A DNA stretch of 64,000 nt from positions 6,634,001 to 6,698,000 of the forward strand of contig NZ_CP065053.1 of NCBI RefSeq assembly GCF_015689335.1, written 5' to 3'. Position 1 is the stretch's first letter; each line of letters begins with the position of its first letter. Source of the stretch: Massilia antarctica. GTDB lineage: Bacteria; Pseudomonadota; Gammaproteobacteria; Burkholderiales; Burkholderiaceae_D. A program made the position numbers and the translations under genes. The notes under the pieces are model-generated. The model was not told where the DNA came from. It did not search any database and worked only from the letters and a program-made list of their open reading frames with translations. Positions 16,289 to 24,073 of this stretch are shown here, in pieces.

Positions 16289-17320
16289 ATGACGACTACC
16301 GCACTGATGAACCAGCAATTCCGCCTCGCCGCCCGCCCTGTCGGAATGCCGAAACGCAGCGACTGGGAGCAGACCACCGAGCCCGTGCGCGACATCAGCG
16401 ATGGCGAAATCGTGGTCAAGGCCCTGTACCTGTCGCTCGACCCCGCCATGCGTGGCTGGATGAACGAAGGCAAGTCCTATATTCGCCCGGTCGCCATCGG
16501 CGAAACCATGCGCGCCGGCGGCGTGGGCGTGATCGTGGCATCGAAGTCCGACAAGTTCGCCGTGGGCGACACCGTCTCCGGCGGCATCGGCGTGCAGCAA
16601 TACTGGGTCGGCGCGGCCGATGACAAGTCGGGCAACTTCTACAAGATTTTCCCGGCCATGGCGCCGCTGACCACCTGGCTCAACACCCTGGGCATGCCCG
16701 GCATGACCGGTTATTTCGGCCTGATCGAATCGGGCCAGCCGAAGGCCGGCGACACGGTGGTGGTGTCGGGCGCGGCGGGCGCGGTCGGCATGACGGTCGG
16801 CCAGGTCGCCAAGCAACTCGGCTGCCGCGTGGTCGGCATTGCCGGCGGCAAGGAAAAATGCGATTTCGTGGTCAATGAACTGGGCTTCGACGCCTGCATC
16901 GACTACAAGAACAGCTCGGTCAAGGATGGCCTGAAAGAACATTGCCCGGACGGCGTGGACGTCTTCTTCGACAATGTGGGCGGCGAGATCCTCGATACCG
17001 TGCTTACCCGCATCAACCTGCGCGCCCGCATCGTCATCTGCGGCGCCATCTCGCAGTACAACAACACCACGCCTGTGAAAGGCCCGGCCAACTACCTGTC
17101 GCTGCTGGTCAACCGCGCGCGCATGGAAGGCATCGTCGTGTTCGACTACGCCGACCGCTACCACGTGGGCGTGGCCGCCATGGCCAAGTGGATGAAGGAA
17201 GGAACGTTCAAAAGCCGCGAAGACGTGGTCGACGGCCTGGAAAATTTCCCCGAAGCGCTGCTGATGCTGTTTGAAGGCAAAAATTTCGGCAAGCTCGTGC
17301 TCAAGGTGGCGGAAGAGTAA
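16289..17320 (+). CDS. NADP-dependent medium-chain oxidoreductase (CurA/prostaglandin-reductase-like)
   Basis: A 343-residue zinc-independent MDR-family enzyme that reduces carbon-carbon double bonds conjugated to carbonyls with NADPH. It has LSLDPAMRGWMNEGKSYIRPVAIGETMRAGGVG near residues 45-80, the cofactor motif VVVSGAAGAVGMTVGQVAKQLGCRVVGIAGG near 150, and FFDNVGGEILDTVL near 225. This pattern is that of CurA/YncB. The physiological substrate is unknown; a detoxification role for reactive enones is common in the family. It appears to be a single-gene unit. Confidence 0.93.
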   Translation: MTTTALMNQQFRLAARPVGMPKRSDWEQTTEPVRDISDGEIVVKALYLSLDPAMRGWMNEGKSYIRPVAIGETMRAGGVGVIVASKSDKFAVGDTVSGGIGVQQYWVGAADDKSGNFYKIFPAMAPLTTWLNTLGMPGMTGYFGLIESGQPKAGDTVVVSGAAGAVGMTVGQVAKQLGCRVVGIAGGKEKCDFVVNELGFDACIDYKNSSVKDGLKEHCPDGVDVFFDNVGGEILDTVLTRINLRARIVICGAISQYNNTTPVKGPANYLSLLVNRARMEGIVVFDYADRYHVGVAAMAKWMKEGTFKSREDVVDGLENFPEALLMLFEGKNFGKLVLKVAEE

Positions 17321-17428
17321 GGCCCGCGCCGCACCAATGATCTGACCCGTATCACCCGGGCCGCCCGTTCGCGGCGGCCCTCCCCCTCCCTTCCCGCTTG
17401 ACCGAACGCGCGCACGCATCATGTTCGC

Positions 17429-17457
17429 GGAACTTTGACCCGCCCCGTCACGTCTAT
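17429..17457 (+). promoter_or_regulatory. ECF-sigma (RpoE-like) promoter candidate upstream of phasin gene
   Basis: GGAACTT at 17429-17435, a 16-base spacer, then GTCTAT at 17452-17457. This matches the RpoE-type pattern GGAACTT-N16-GTCTA closely. It lies about 70 bp before the short phasin ATG at 17529 and so would drive the phasin-hemerythrin pair. The sequence match is seen; sigma factor identity is inferred. Confidence 0.5.
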
Positions 17458-17528
17458 CACATGCCCATTCGACGTCTGTTCGCCCGACCGCGACAGCGTC
17501 CTACCCATGTTTTACGACGAGGACAGCC

Positions 17529-17780
17529 ATGCCATCCTATTCAACCAGACCATCGATGCAGTCGCAGTTCGACATGCAGGTCGATTTTCTCACCGAGCTG
17601 GCCCGCGCGGGCATCGACGCGCTGCGCAGGCTGACCGAACTGAATCGGCACCTTGCGCGGCAACTCAAGGACGATGCCGTGCGTGCCGCGCACGCCATGC
17701 TGTCGGGCGCGCAGATGGCGCTGACCCGCAACGTTGGCCCAAGCCACGCAGTGCGCGATATCCACCACACGCCGGAGTAA
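17529..17780 (+). CDS. Short phasin-like protein
   Basis: An 83-residue protein. Residues 12-60 (QFDMQVDFLTELARAGIDALRRLTELNRHLARQLKDDAVRAAHAML) form an amphipathic helix of the kind found at the start of phasin domains, which coat polyhydroxyalkanoate granules. It is well under half the length of typical phasins (about 180) but has a good GAGGA site and a proper stop, so it may be a genuine short form. It heads a stress-type group with hemerythrin and KGG proteins. Confidence 0.7.
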   Translation: MPSYSTRPSMQSQFDMQVDFLTELARAGIDALRRLTELNRHLARQLKDDAVRAAHAMLSGAQMALTRNVGPSHAVRDIHHTPE

Positions 17781-17813
17781 GAACCGGCGAACAGCCCAAC
17801 ACGGAGTTCACCT

Positions 17814-18365
17814 ATGCCTACCCACGGTAAGCCAAAAAGCGGCGCGGCGATCGACGCGCTTGCATTGCTGAAAGCCGACCATGAAAAGGTCAAAAGCCTT
17901 TTCCGCGCGTTTGACCGTTTGCGTGGCGACGACGATAAGCAACGCAGGTTTGAACTGGTCGACGACATTTGTTATGAACTGACGGTCCATTCGATGATCG
18001 AGGAAGAGATTTTCTATCCGGTGCTGCGCTCACTGATCGATGACGACCAGTTGCTCAACGAGGCCGAGGTCGAACACGCCGGCGCGCGCGACCTGATCGG
18101 CCAGCTCGAAGTGATGTATCCCGGCGACGACCATTTCGACGCCATGGTGACGGTACTGGGCGAGGAAATGGCGCACCACATCGACAGGGAAGAAAGCGAG
18201 TTGTTCGACGCCGCGCGCCAGTCGGGCATCGACCTCGGCACCTTGGGCGAACGGCTGTCGGCCCGCAAGGACGAACTGGACGAGGACCTGACCTCGCCGC
18301 CGGCCCCGGTCGAGCCGATGGATCCGCACAACGGCACGCGCCGCCCGCCACGTTTACCAAACTAG
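17814..18365 (+). CDS. Hemerythrin HHE-domain protein
   Basis: A 183-residue protein whose first 150 residues form a four-helix HHE cation-binding domain. Likely di-iron ligands are the His in LLKADHEKVK, the His/Glu set in ELTVHSMIEEEIFYPVL, EVEHAGARDLI and MAHHIDREESELF. Such proteins bind O2 or NO or protect iron centres. The tail (about 30 residues, TSPPAPVEPMDPHNGTRRPP) is proline-rich and disordered. A GGAG site precedes the ATG. It is 33 bp after the phasin-like gene and probably in the same transcript. Confidence 0.92.
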   Translation: MPTHGKPKSGAAIDALALLKADHEKVKSLFRAFDRLRGDDDKQRRFELVDDICYELTVHSMIEEEIFYPVLRSLIDDDQLLNEAEVEHAGARDLIGQLEVMYPGDDHFDAMVTVLGEEMAHHIDREESELFDAARQSGIDLGTLGERLSARKDELDEDLTSPPAPVEPMDPHNGTRRPPRLPN

Positions 18366-18376
18366 TGACAAGTGAC

Positions 18377-18404
18377 GGAACTAATGAAGTGAGCACGTCT
18401 CTAA
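18377..18404 (+). promoter_or_regulatory. Second ECF-sigma-like promoter candidate, before the KGG gene
   Basis: GGAACT at 18377-18382 and TCTAA at 18400-18404 with a 17-base spacer, 74 bp before the KGG gene ATG. Resemblance to the element at 17429 suggests the same sigma factor controls both transcription units. It is a weaker match (GGAACTA rather than GGAACTT). Confidence 0.35.
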
Positions 18405-18477
18405 CCCACAAGCCCAGTAACGCGTCAGTGGCGCATGAGAGCGGGGTTCCGATACCGAAGCAAACAAGGAGAACGAC

Positions 18478-18873
18478 ATGACGACAAGTAAAGAAAGTGG
18501 AGGCAACAAGAACAGTATATCCGGCGGCAACGCGCAAAAAAGCGGCAGTGGCAACAGCCAGGGTCCCGCCAAGCGCGGCTTCGCCGCCATGGATCAGCAT
18601 CAGCAACGCGAAATTGCCAGCAAGGGGGGCCAGGCTGCCCACCAGAAGGGAACGGCGCACGAATTCGATTCCGAAGAAGCGCGCCGGGCCGGGCAAAAAG
18701 GCGGCGAAGCAGTCAGCCGCAACCGCGAGCACATGGCCGATATCGGGCGCAAGGGTGGCGAGAGCCGCCAATCGGCGGCCCGCAACGCCGCTGCCGCCAG
18801 CGGCGGTGGCGAGGCCGCGGCGAAGGGATCGCGCCAGGGGAGCAAGGAAAAGGACAAGGACAAGACGGATTGA
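18478..18873 (+). CDS. KGG-repeat stress protein (YciG/GsiB-like)
   Basis: A 131-residue, very hydrophilic, probably disordered protein. It carries three KGG repeats: REIASKGGQAAHQKG, ARRAGQKGGEAVSRN and MADIGRKGGESRQSAA (residues about 43-105), flanked by Gly/Ser/Asn-rich and Lys-rich tails. Proteins of this type (GsiB in Bacillus, YciG in enterics) are induced by general stress and desiccation. An AAGGAGA site lies just before the ATG. It follows the hemerythrin gene and has its own candidate ECF-type promoter. Confidence 0.9.
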   Translation: MTTSKESGGNKNSISGGNAQKSGSGNSQGPAKRGFAAMDQHQQREIASKGGQAAHQKGTAHEFDSEEARRAGQKGGEAVSRNREHMADIGRKGGESRQSAARNAAAASGGGEAAAKGSRQGSKEKDKDKTD

Positions 18874-18877
18874 ACGG

Positions 18878-18903
18878 CATGCCCGCCCGCATGGGCGGGC
18901 ATG
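18878..18903 (+). terminator. Strong GC hairpin after the KGG gene
   Basis: CATGCCCGCCC, loop GCAT, GGGCGGGCATG: a perfect 11-bp stem starting five bases after the KGG stop. There is no T run, but position and strength fit a transcription end or RNA-stabilising hairpin. Confidence 0.6.
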
Positions 18904-19554
18904 ATGGATCCGCGTCCGAGCCTGCATCCGCGTCCGCTGTCGCTGCTCGAAGACGGCAGGGGCGCCGGGTGTTCGCGTCCGGTGATTCGCTGCACCGGTG
19001 CCGGCACGATGAAGGGTTGCTGGGGATAGCCGGCAGGCGGATTGCTTGCTTGGCGTCGCCGGTCCGGGGCCGACATTGTGCCTCGATGGCGCCCATCCGG
19101 CCGCTCATCTCGGCGTTTAACCATCGTGGTATCCATTCAGGCGTGCGTCCCTCAATTTTGGCGTCCATTCATCTCGGCGTCCATTCATCTCGGCATCCAT
19201 TCATCTCGGCGTCCATTCATCTCGGTGTCCGTTCTGCCGTCCATCCTGCTTTGCGTTTGCATGCATATGCAGCCACGCGCAGACGCGCCGATGCCCCCCG
19301 CATGGCCGCTGTGCACATGAAGAAGGCCGGATAGCCCGGGCATCGTCGGCAGCTTCGGCATACATATACGTATCGGTTCATTCCTCTGTCCCGCCAGGCA
19401 CGGCCGCACGCATATGCAAGCGCACCAACGCCGGTATGGCGCGCTTTCACAAACAGCGGTTCCCGCACCTCCTCAATCATGACAAATTGATCTATGATGC
19501 AACTCCGGAAGCCGCAGCCGGCGGCATCCACGTCCAACCAGAAAGACGTTTGCC
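18904..19554. other. 651-bp gap containing tandem repeats; no gene seen
   Basis: Frames here are short and repeat-derived, with no ribosome sites or recognisable domains. The stretch contains the 16-bp tandem repeat listed separately. Base composition is less GC-rich around 19080-19480. The last 60 bases should hold the promoter of the hydrolase at 19555. Confidence 0.6.
19161..19224. repeat. Four tandem copies of a 16-bp unit
   Basis: GCGTCCATTCATCTCG repeats four times head to tail (19161, 19177, 19193, 19209); the third copy has GCATCC instead of GCGTCC. Degenerate half units flank it (CATCTCGGCG near 19108, GTGTCCGTTC at 19225). Sixteen is not a multiple of three, so a coding role is unlikely. 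Confidence 0.9.
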
Positions 19555-20568
19555 ATGCCACGTTTCGCCTTGCGTATGTCCATGATCGCCATCGCCTCAG
19601 CTTGCAGCGCTTCCAGTTTTGCCCAAGCGTCCGCCGCGGTGGATACCCAGCTCGCTTTTTCCCACCCTAACCAGATGGTCGATATCGGCGGGCGGCGCCT
19701 GAACCTGTATTGCAGCGGTTCAGGAACCAACACGGTCATCTTCGACTCCCCGTCGGGCATGGGGGGGTGGATCTGGTATGCGGTGCAGCCGGAAGTCGCC
19801 AAGCAAACGCGCGCCTGCATCTTCGACCGCGCCGGCATGGGTTTCAGCGACCCGGCTGAACGCCCCAACACCTCGGCCAACGTGGTCGAGGACTTGCACG
19901 CCGCGCTGAGCAAGGCCGGCATCGCGCCGCCTTACGTTATGGTCGGCAATTCCTTCGGCGGAGGCAATGTACAGTTGTTCACCTACACTTACCCCAAGGA
20001 GGTCAAGGGATTGGTGCTGGTGGAAGCCCAGCATGAAGATGAAATGGACCGCATCAATGTCGCCTCGAAGGGCAAGCTCAAGGAGATGAGCGACATGATG
20101 GCGGCATTTACAAAAACCTGCGCGACGCAGTCCGAAAAAGGCTTCGTTCCCGGCAGCGAACTGTTCGCTAACTGCACGGGCGGATTCCAGCCGCAATTCG
20201 GCCGCACCCTGAACGCCGCTTACCTCGCCTCGCTCACCTCACCTTCCTACTGGCGTGCGCACAATGCCGAGGAAGACGCCTTCGAGACCAGCAACGCCCA
20301 GTTGCGCGCGGCGCGCCGGCCGTTCGGCGACCTGCCGCTGATGGTGCTGACGCGCGGCGTGTCGCCCTACGCCATCCCAGGCAAACCTCCAAGCGAGCTG
20401 AACAAGGCGACCGAGAAAGAAAATTTCGCCATGCATCAGGAGATGGCGGCCCTCTCCACGCGCAGCACGCACCGGGTGATACCGGGCGCCGGCCACATCA
20501 TCGAGGCCGACAAGCCACAGGCGGTGATCAAGGCGATCAACGACGTGCTCGCGCAAATCAAGCCATAA
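19555..20568 (+). CDS. Exported alpha/beta hydrolase
   Basis: A 337-residue hydrolase with a signal peptide (MSMIAIASACSASSFAQA). The nucleophile elbow is GNSFGG near residue 126; HG-type residues are replaced by FDSPSGMGGW before it, and a C-terminal catalytic histidine lies in VIPGAGHIIEADKP. DRAGMGFSDP is a typical strand-turn of the family. It is periplasmic or secreted. The substrate is unknown; the family includes esterases and prolyl aminopeptidase-like enzymes. Only 51 bp separate it from the next gene, so they may be co-transcribed. Confidence 0.88.
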   Translation: MPRFALRMSMIAIASACSASSFAQASAAVDTQLAFSHPNQMVDIGGRRLNLYCSGSGTNTVIFDSPSGMGGWIWYAVQPEVAKQTRACIFDRAGMGFSDPAERPNTSANVVEDLHAALSKAGIAPPYVMVGNSFGGGNVQLFTYTYPKEVKGLVLVEAQHEDEMDRINVASKGKLKEMSDMMAAFTKTCATQSEKGFVPGSELFANCTGGFQPQFGRTLNAAYLASLTSPSYWRAHNAEEDAFETSNAQLRAARRPFGDLPLMVLTRGVSPYAIPGKPPSELNKATEKENFAMHQEMAALSTRSTHRVIPGAGHIIEADKPQAVIKAINDVLAQIKP

Positions 20569-20619
20569 TGCCGCATCATGCAGGCGGGCCGATCCGTCTG
20601 CGACATACAAGGAACCAGC

Positions 20620-21408
20620 ATGATCCCAGTCGAGGTAAGGGCCGAGATAATGCGCCGTCTGGCGCGTACCGAGCAGGAAGAAGGCGTGCGCATTCTGCTC
20701 GCGATCGAATCGGGAAGCCGCGCCTGGGGCTTTGCCTCGCCCAACAGCGATTATGACGTGCGCTTTATCTATGCGCGCGAGGCCGACTGGTATCTGGCCG
20801 TGGATCTGGAAGAGCGGCGCGACGTGATCGAATACCCGATCGTCGACGATATCGACCTCAATGGCTGGGACTTGCGCAAGGCGCTGCGCCTGCTGTGGAA
20901 AACCAATCCGGCGATGGTGGAATGGATCCAGTCGCCAATCTCGTATATCGACAGCGGCGGCTTTGGCGCCGGCGCGCGTGAACTGCTGCCGGCAATGTAT
21001 TCGGCCGAGCGCGGAATTTATCACTATCGCAGCATGGCCAAGACCAACTACGCCAATCATTTGAGCGGCGACCAGGTACCGCTCAAAAAATACTTTTATG
21101 TACTGCGCGCGCTGCTGTCGGTGCACTGGATAGAGCGCTACGGCACGGCCGCGCCCCTCGAATTCCACAAACTGCTGCACTTGCTCGATCACCGTCCGGA
21201 GTTGCTGGCCGAGATAGACGCGCTGCTGGAAAAGAAACGCGCCGCGCCCGAACTGGGGCTGTCCGAACCGATTATCAGCCTGAATGACTTCATCGAGCAC
21301 GAACTGGCACGCCTGGAAACGGTGCAGCCGCTGGCGGCGCCGCGCGCCCAGCCCCTGCCCGGCCTGAACGCCCTGTTCCACGCTGTCCTGCGCGAGCAGC
21401 AGGGATAA
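20620..21408 (+). CDS. Nucleotidyltransferase-fold protein (YcgL/DUF4269-type, predicted)
   Basis: A 262-residue cytoplasmic protein of the DNA polymerase beta-like nucleotidyltransferase superfamily: AIESGSRAWGFASPNSDYDVRFIY near residues 27-50 contains the GS motif and the two acidic metal ligands (DYD). The rest (RDVIEYPIVDDIDLNGWDLRKALRLLWKTNPAMVEWIQSP) is characteristic of the predicted nucleotidyltransferase family PF10127. The start at 20620 follows an AAGGA site; 20578 is a weaker alternative. The target is unknown. Relatives occur in RNA repair and toxin-antitoxin contexts, but no partner is visible here. Confidence 0.88.
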   Translation: MIPVEVRAEIMRRLARTEQEEGVRILLAIESGSRAWGFASPNSDYDVRFIYAREADWYLAVDLEERRDVIEYPIVDDIDLNGWDLRKALRLLWKTNPAMVEWIQSPISYIDSGGFGAGARELLPAMYSAERGIYHYRSMAKTNYANHLSGDQVPLKKYFYVLRALLSVHWIERYGTAAPLEFHKLLHLLDHRPELLAEIDALLEKKRAAPELGLSEPIISLNDFIEHELARLETVQPLAAPRAQPLPGLNALFHAVLREQQG

Positions 21409-21450
21409 ATCCGCCGCGCCCGCCCTCCCCGGCGCGCCTACGTCCCCCCA

Positions 21451-21490
21451 TCCGGGTGCCAGTTCTGGCATCCGGACAAGATCCTGTCCG
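21451..21490 (+). other. Two overlapping, mutually exclusive hairpins
   Basis: TCCGGGTGCCA (21451-21461) pairs with TGGCATCCGGA (21466-21476), with one G-T pair. Part of the second arm can instead form CGGACA (21473-21478) with TGTCCG (21485-21490). It lies 43 bp after the nucleotidyltransferase stop. The first hairpin may be its terminator. Confidence 0.4.
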
Positions 21491-21638
21491 CCTCCCCCTG
21501 CTGTCGCCGCCAGGCGCAGCAGCCGGTGCTTGCCCGCCCGCTGCGCGTACCCCTACCCGGCCCGACACCTGACAAACTGCCAACTAACCTCCCGGCGGCA
21601 TTTTGCGGACTTGGCCTGCACGTAATTCGTAAACCTTC

Positions 21639-21661
21639 TATAATTTCAGTAATTCCTGAAA
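21639..21661 (+). promoter_or_regulatory. -10 box and inverted repeat before gbsR-cyd operon
   Basis: A perfect TATAAT at 21639-21644 is overlapped by TTTCAG-N6-CTGAAA (21644-21661), a 6-bp inverted repeat that could be the operator of the MarR-type regulator starting at 21689. No good -35 box stands at 16-18 bp, which suggests activation or a weak basal promoter. Confidence 0.4.
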
Positions 21662-21688
21662 ATTCAATACTTCCAAAGACCTATAGAC

Positions 21689-22306
21689 ATGACCAATCTC
21701 AGCCCACTTGCCCAGAAATTCATCCTCCACTTCGGCGAAATGGGCAGCCGCTGGGGCATCAACCGCACCGTGGGCCAGATTTACGCCCTGCTGTACGTGC
21801 TGGCCAAGCCGCTCAATGCCGACGAAATCGCCGAACATCTGCAGTTTTCGCGCTCGAACGTGTCGATGGGACTGAAGGAGCTGCAATCCTGGCGCCTGGT
21901 CAAGCTGCTGCACCAGCCGGGCGACCGCCGCGAATACTTCGAGCCACCCAAGGATATCTGGGACATCTTCAAGGCCCTGCTGGAAGAACGCCGCCGGCGC
22001 GAAGTCGAGCCGACCCTGTCGATGCTGCGCGACGCCCTGCTCGAAACACCCGCCACCGACGCCGACCGCATCGCCCAGGAGCGCATGCGCGAGATGTACA
22101 ACCTGATCGAGCTGTCGAGCTCCTGGTTCGACGACGTGCAGCGCCTCTCGCCCGAAACCCTCACCTCGCTGATGAAGATGGGCTCCACCGTGAAAACCCT
22201 GCTCAACGTCGGCGACACCGTACGCGGCACCTTCCGCAAGAAGCGCGCCCCCGAGCCGGCGGCCACCGGCGCGGCAGCGGCCGACAACGGCGACCAGGAC
22301 GCATAA
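21689..22306 (+). CDS. GbsR/MarR family transcriptional regulator
   Basis: A 205-residue winged-helix regulator. Residues 1-110 form the DNA-binding part (RWGINRTVGQIYALLYVLAKPLNADEIAEHLQFSRSNVSMGLKELQSWRLV), and the wing carries GDRREYFEP. A long helical C-terminal part mediates dimerisation, and the tail is Ala-rich. Its stop is 1 bp before cydP, so it is the first gene of the cytochrome bd operon and most likely regulates that operon. The inducing signal is unknown; GbsR itself senses choline in Bacillus, but that need not apply here. Confidence 0.92.
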   Translation: MTNLSPLAQKFILHFGEMGSRWGINRTVGQIYALLYVLAKPLNADEIAEHLQFSRSNVSMGLKELQSWRLVKLLHQPGDRREYFEPPKDIWDIFKALLEERRRREVEPTLSMLRDALLETPATDADRIAQERMREMYNLIELSSSWFDDVQRLSPETLTSLMKMGSTVKTLLNVGDTVRGTFRKKRAPEPAATGAAAADNGDQDA

Positions 22307-22307
22307 G

Positions 22308-22514
22308 ATGCGCGCCCTTCTCCACCGCCTCCCGTTCGCGCTGGCGATTACCTTGGTACTGGTGTTGAAGGCCGCCCTCCTGTTCATGCTCTACAAAGCC
22401 TTCTTCTCCACGCCCCAAGTGAAAAAAATGCGCATGCCGACCGCGCAGGTGGAACAACACCTGCTCGATACGCCGCGCTCGACACCACCTCTTCCTGCCA
22501 AGGCCACGCCATGA
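22308..22514 (+). CDS. cydP: Cytochrome bd oxidase-associated small protein, CydP-like
   Basis: A 68-residue protein with one membrane span (LPFALAITLVLVLKAALLFMLYKAFFS, residues 8-34). The span plus the LxxKxALLFxLYxxFFS pattern matches the small CydP subunit found before cydAB in many proteobacteria, where it is thought to belong to the oxidase. It overlaps the cydA start by 4 bp. The C-terminal 30 residues are hydrophilic. The family call rests on pattern and position. Confidence 0.75.
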   Translation: MRALLHRLPFALAITLVLVLKAALLFMLYKAFFSTPQVKKMRMPTAQVEQHLLDTPRSTPPLPAKATP

Positions 22515-24073
22515 TTCCCATCGATGATGTTGTCAGCCTGTCGCGGCTGCAGTTCGCCGCGACCGCCATGTATCACTTCCTGTTCGTCCCCCTCACGCTC
22601 GGCCTGTCCTGGATCCTGGTGATCATGGAGTCGGTCTACGTCATGACCGGCCGCGAAATCTACCGCGACATGACCAAGTTCTGGGGCAAGCTGTTCGGCA
22701 TCAACTTCGCCATGGGCGTCACCACCGGCATCACCCTTGAGTTCCAGTTCGGGACCAACTGGGCTTACTACTCGCACTACGTGGGCGATATTTTCGGCAC
22801 CCCGCTGGCGATCGAAGGCATGATGGCCTTCTTCCTCGAATCGACCTTCGTGGGCCTGTTCTTCTTCGGCTGGTCGCGTTTGTCGAAGGTGCAGCACCTT
22901 GGTGTCACCTTCCTGGTGGCCCTCGGATCGAGCCTGTCGGCCCTGTGGATCCTGATCGCCAACGGCTGGATGAACAACCCGGTCGGCGCCGAATTCAACT
23001 TCGAGACCATGCGCATGGAACTGGTCAGCATCGCCGATGTGATCTTCAATCCGGTCGCCCAGGTCAAGTTCGTGCACACCGTCGCCGCCGGCTACGTGAC
23101 GGCATCGATGTTCGTGCTGGGCATCTCCGCCTTTTACCTGCTCAAGGCACGCGATGTGCCGTTCGCCCTGCGCTCGTTCGCGATCGCGGCCGGTTTCGGC
23201 CTGGCCTCGACCCTGTCGGTGATCGTGCTGGGCGACGAATCGGGCTACACCGCCGGTGAAGTCAACAAGGTCAAGCTGGCCGCCATCGAGGCCGAATGGG
23301 AAACCGAGCCCGCTCCCGCCGGCATCACCTTGATCGGCCTGCCCAACGACAAAGAGCAGCGTACCGATTACGCCGTCAAGGTCCCCTACGTCCTGGGCCT
23401 GATCGCCACGCGCTCGACCGATACCCAGGTCACCGGTATCAAGGACTTGAAAAAGCTGCACGAAACGCGCATCCGCAACGGCATGCTGTCGTACGCCGCG
23501 CTCACGCGCCTGAAGGGCGGCGACAAATCGCCTGAAGCGCGCGCCGAGTTCCTGCGCCTGAAGGACGACCTGGGCTACGGCCTGCTGCTGAAAAAATACA
23601 CGCCGCGCGTGATCGACGCCACCGAAGCGCAGATCAGGATGGCCGTCAACGACACCGTGCCCAAGGTCGCGCCGCTGTTCTGGTCCTTCCGCATCATGGT
23701 CGGCCTGGGCATCCTGTTCCTGTTCATCTTCAGCGCCTCGTTCTACTTCCTGATCCGCAAGCGCCTGGCGCAGCAGCGCTGGCTGCTGAAACTGGCCGTG
23801 GTGGCGATTCCCCTGCCATGGGTAGCGGCGGAACTGGGCTGGGTGGTAGCCGAATACGGGCGCCAGCCGTGGACCATCGCCGGCATCCTGCCTACCCACC
23901 TGTCGGCGTCGACCCTGCAGGCCTCCAGCCTGTACTTCAGCCTGGCCGGCTTCATCGGCTTCTACACCCTGCTGCTGGTGATCGAAATGGGCTTGATGAT
24001 CAAGTACACGCGCCAGGGACCGAGCGCACTGCACACGGGTAAATATCACTGGGAACAACAGGAGGCAGCATGA
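22511..24073 (+). CDS. cydA: Cytochrome bd ubiquinol oxidase subunit I
   Basis: A 520-residue integral membrane protein that oxidises ubiquinol and carries hemes b558, b595 and d, giving high-affinity, non-pumping O2 reduction. It has SRLQFAATAMYHFLFVPLTLGLS (heme ligand His), GVTTGITLEFQFGTNWAYYSHYVGDIFGTPLAIEG, and GDESGYTAGEVNKVKLAAIEAEW, the start of the quinone-binding Q-loop. About 70 extra residues follow (ITLIGLPNDKEQRTDY and onwards), so it is the long Q-loop form as in E. coli CydA. Nine or so membrane helices are visible. It is coupled to cydP and to cydB by 4-bp overlaps. Confidence 0.97.
   Translation: MIPIDDVVSLSRLQFAATAMYHFLFVPLTLGLSWILVIMESVYVMTGREIYRDMTKFWGKLFGINFAMGVTTGITLEFQFGTNWAYYSHYVGDIFGTPLAIEGMMAFFLESTFVGLFFFGWSRLSKVQHLGVTFLVALGSSLSALWILIANGWMNNPVGAEFNFETMRMELVSIADVIFNPVAQVKFVHTVAAGYVTASMFVLGISAFYLLKARDVPFALRSFAIAAGFGLASTLSVIVLGDESGYTAGEVNKVKLAAIEAEWETEPAPAGITLIGLPNDKEQRTDYAVKVPYVLGLIATRSTDTQVTGIKDLKKLHETRIRNGMLSYAALTRLKGGDKSPEARAEFLRLKDDLGYGLLLKKYTPRVIDATEAQIRMAVNDTVPKVAPLFWSFRIMVGLGILFLFIFSASFYFLIRKRLAQQRWLLKLAVVAIPLPWVAAELGWVVAEYGRQPWTIAGILPTHLSASTLQASSLYFSLAGFIGFYTLLLVIEMGLMIKYTRQGPSALHTGKYHWEQQEAA

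Noticed and set aside
18870..19334. 154-codon plus-strand frame through the tandem repeats
   Set aside because: It begins in the terminator hairpin of the KGG gene, has no ribosome site, and its Ser/His-rich translation follows from the repeats.
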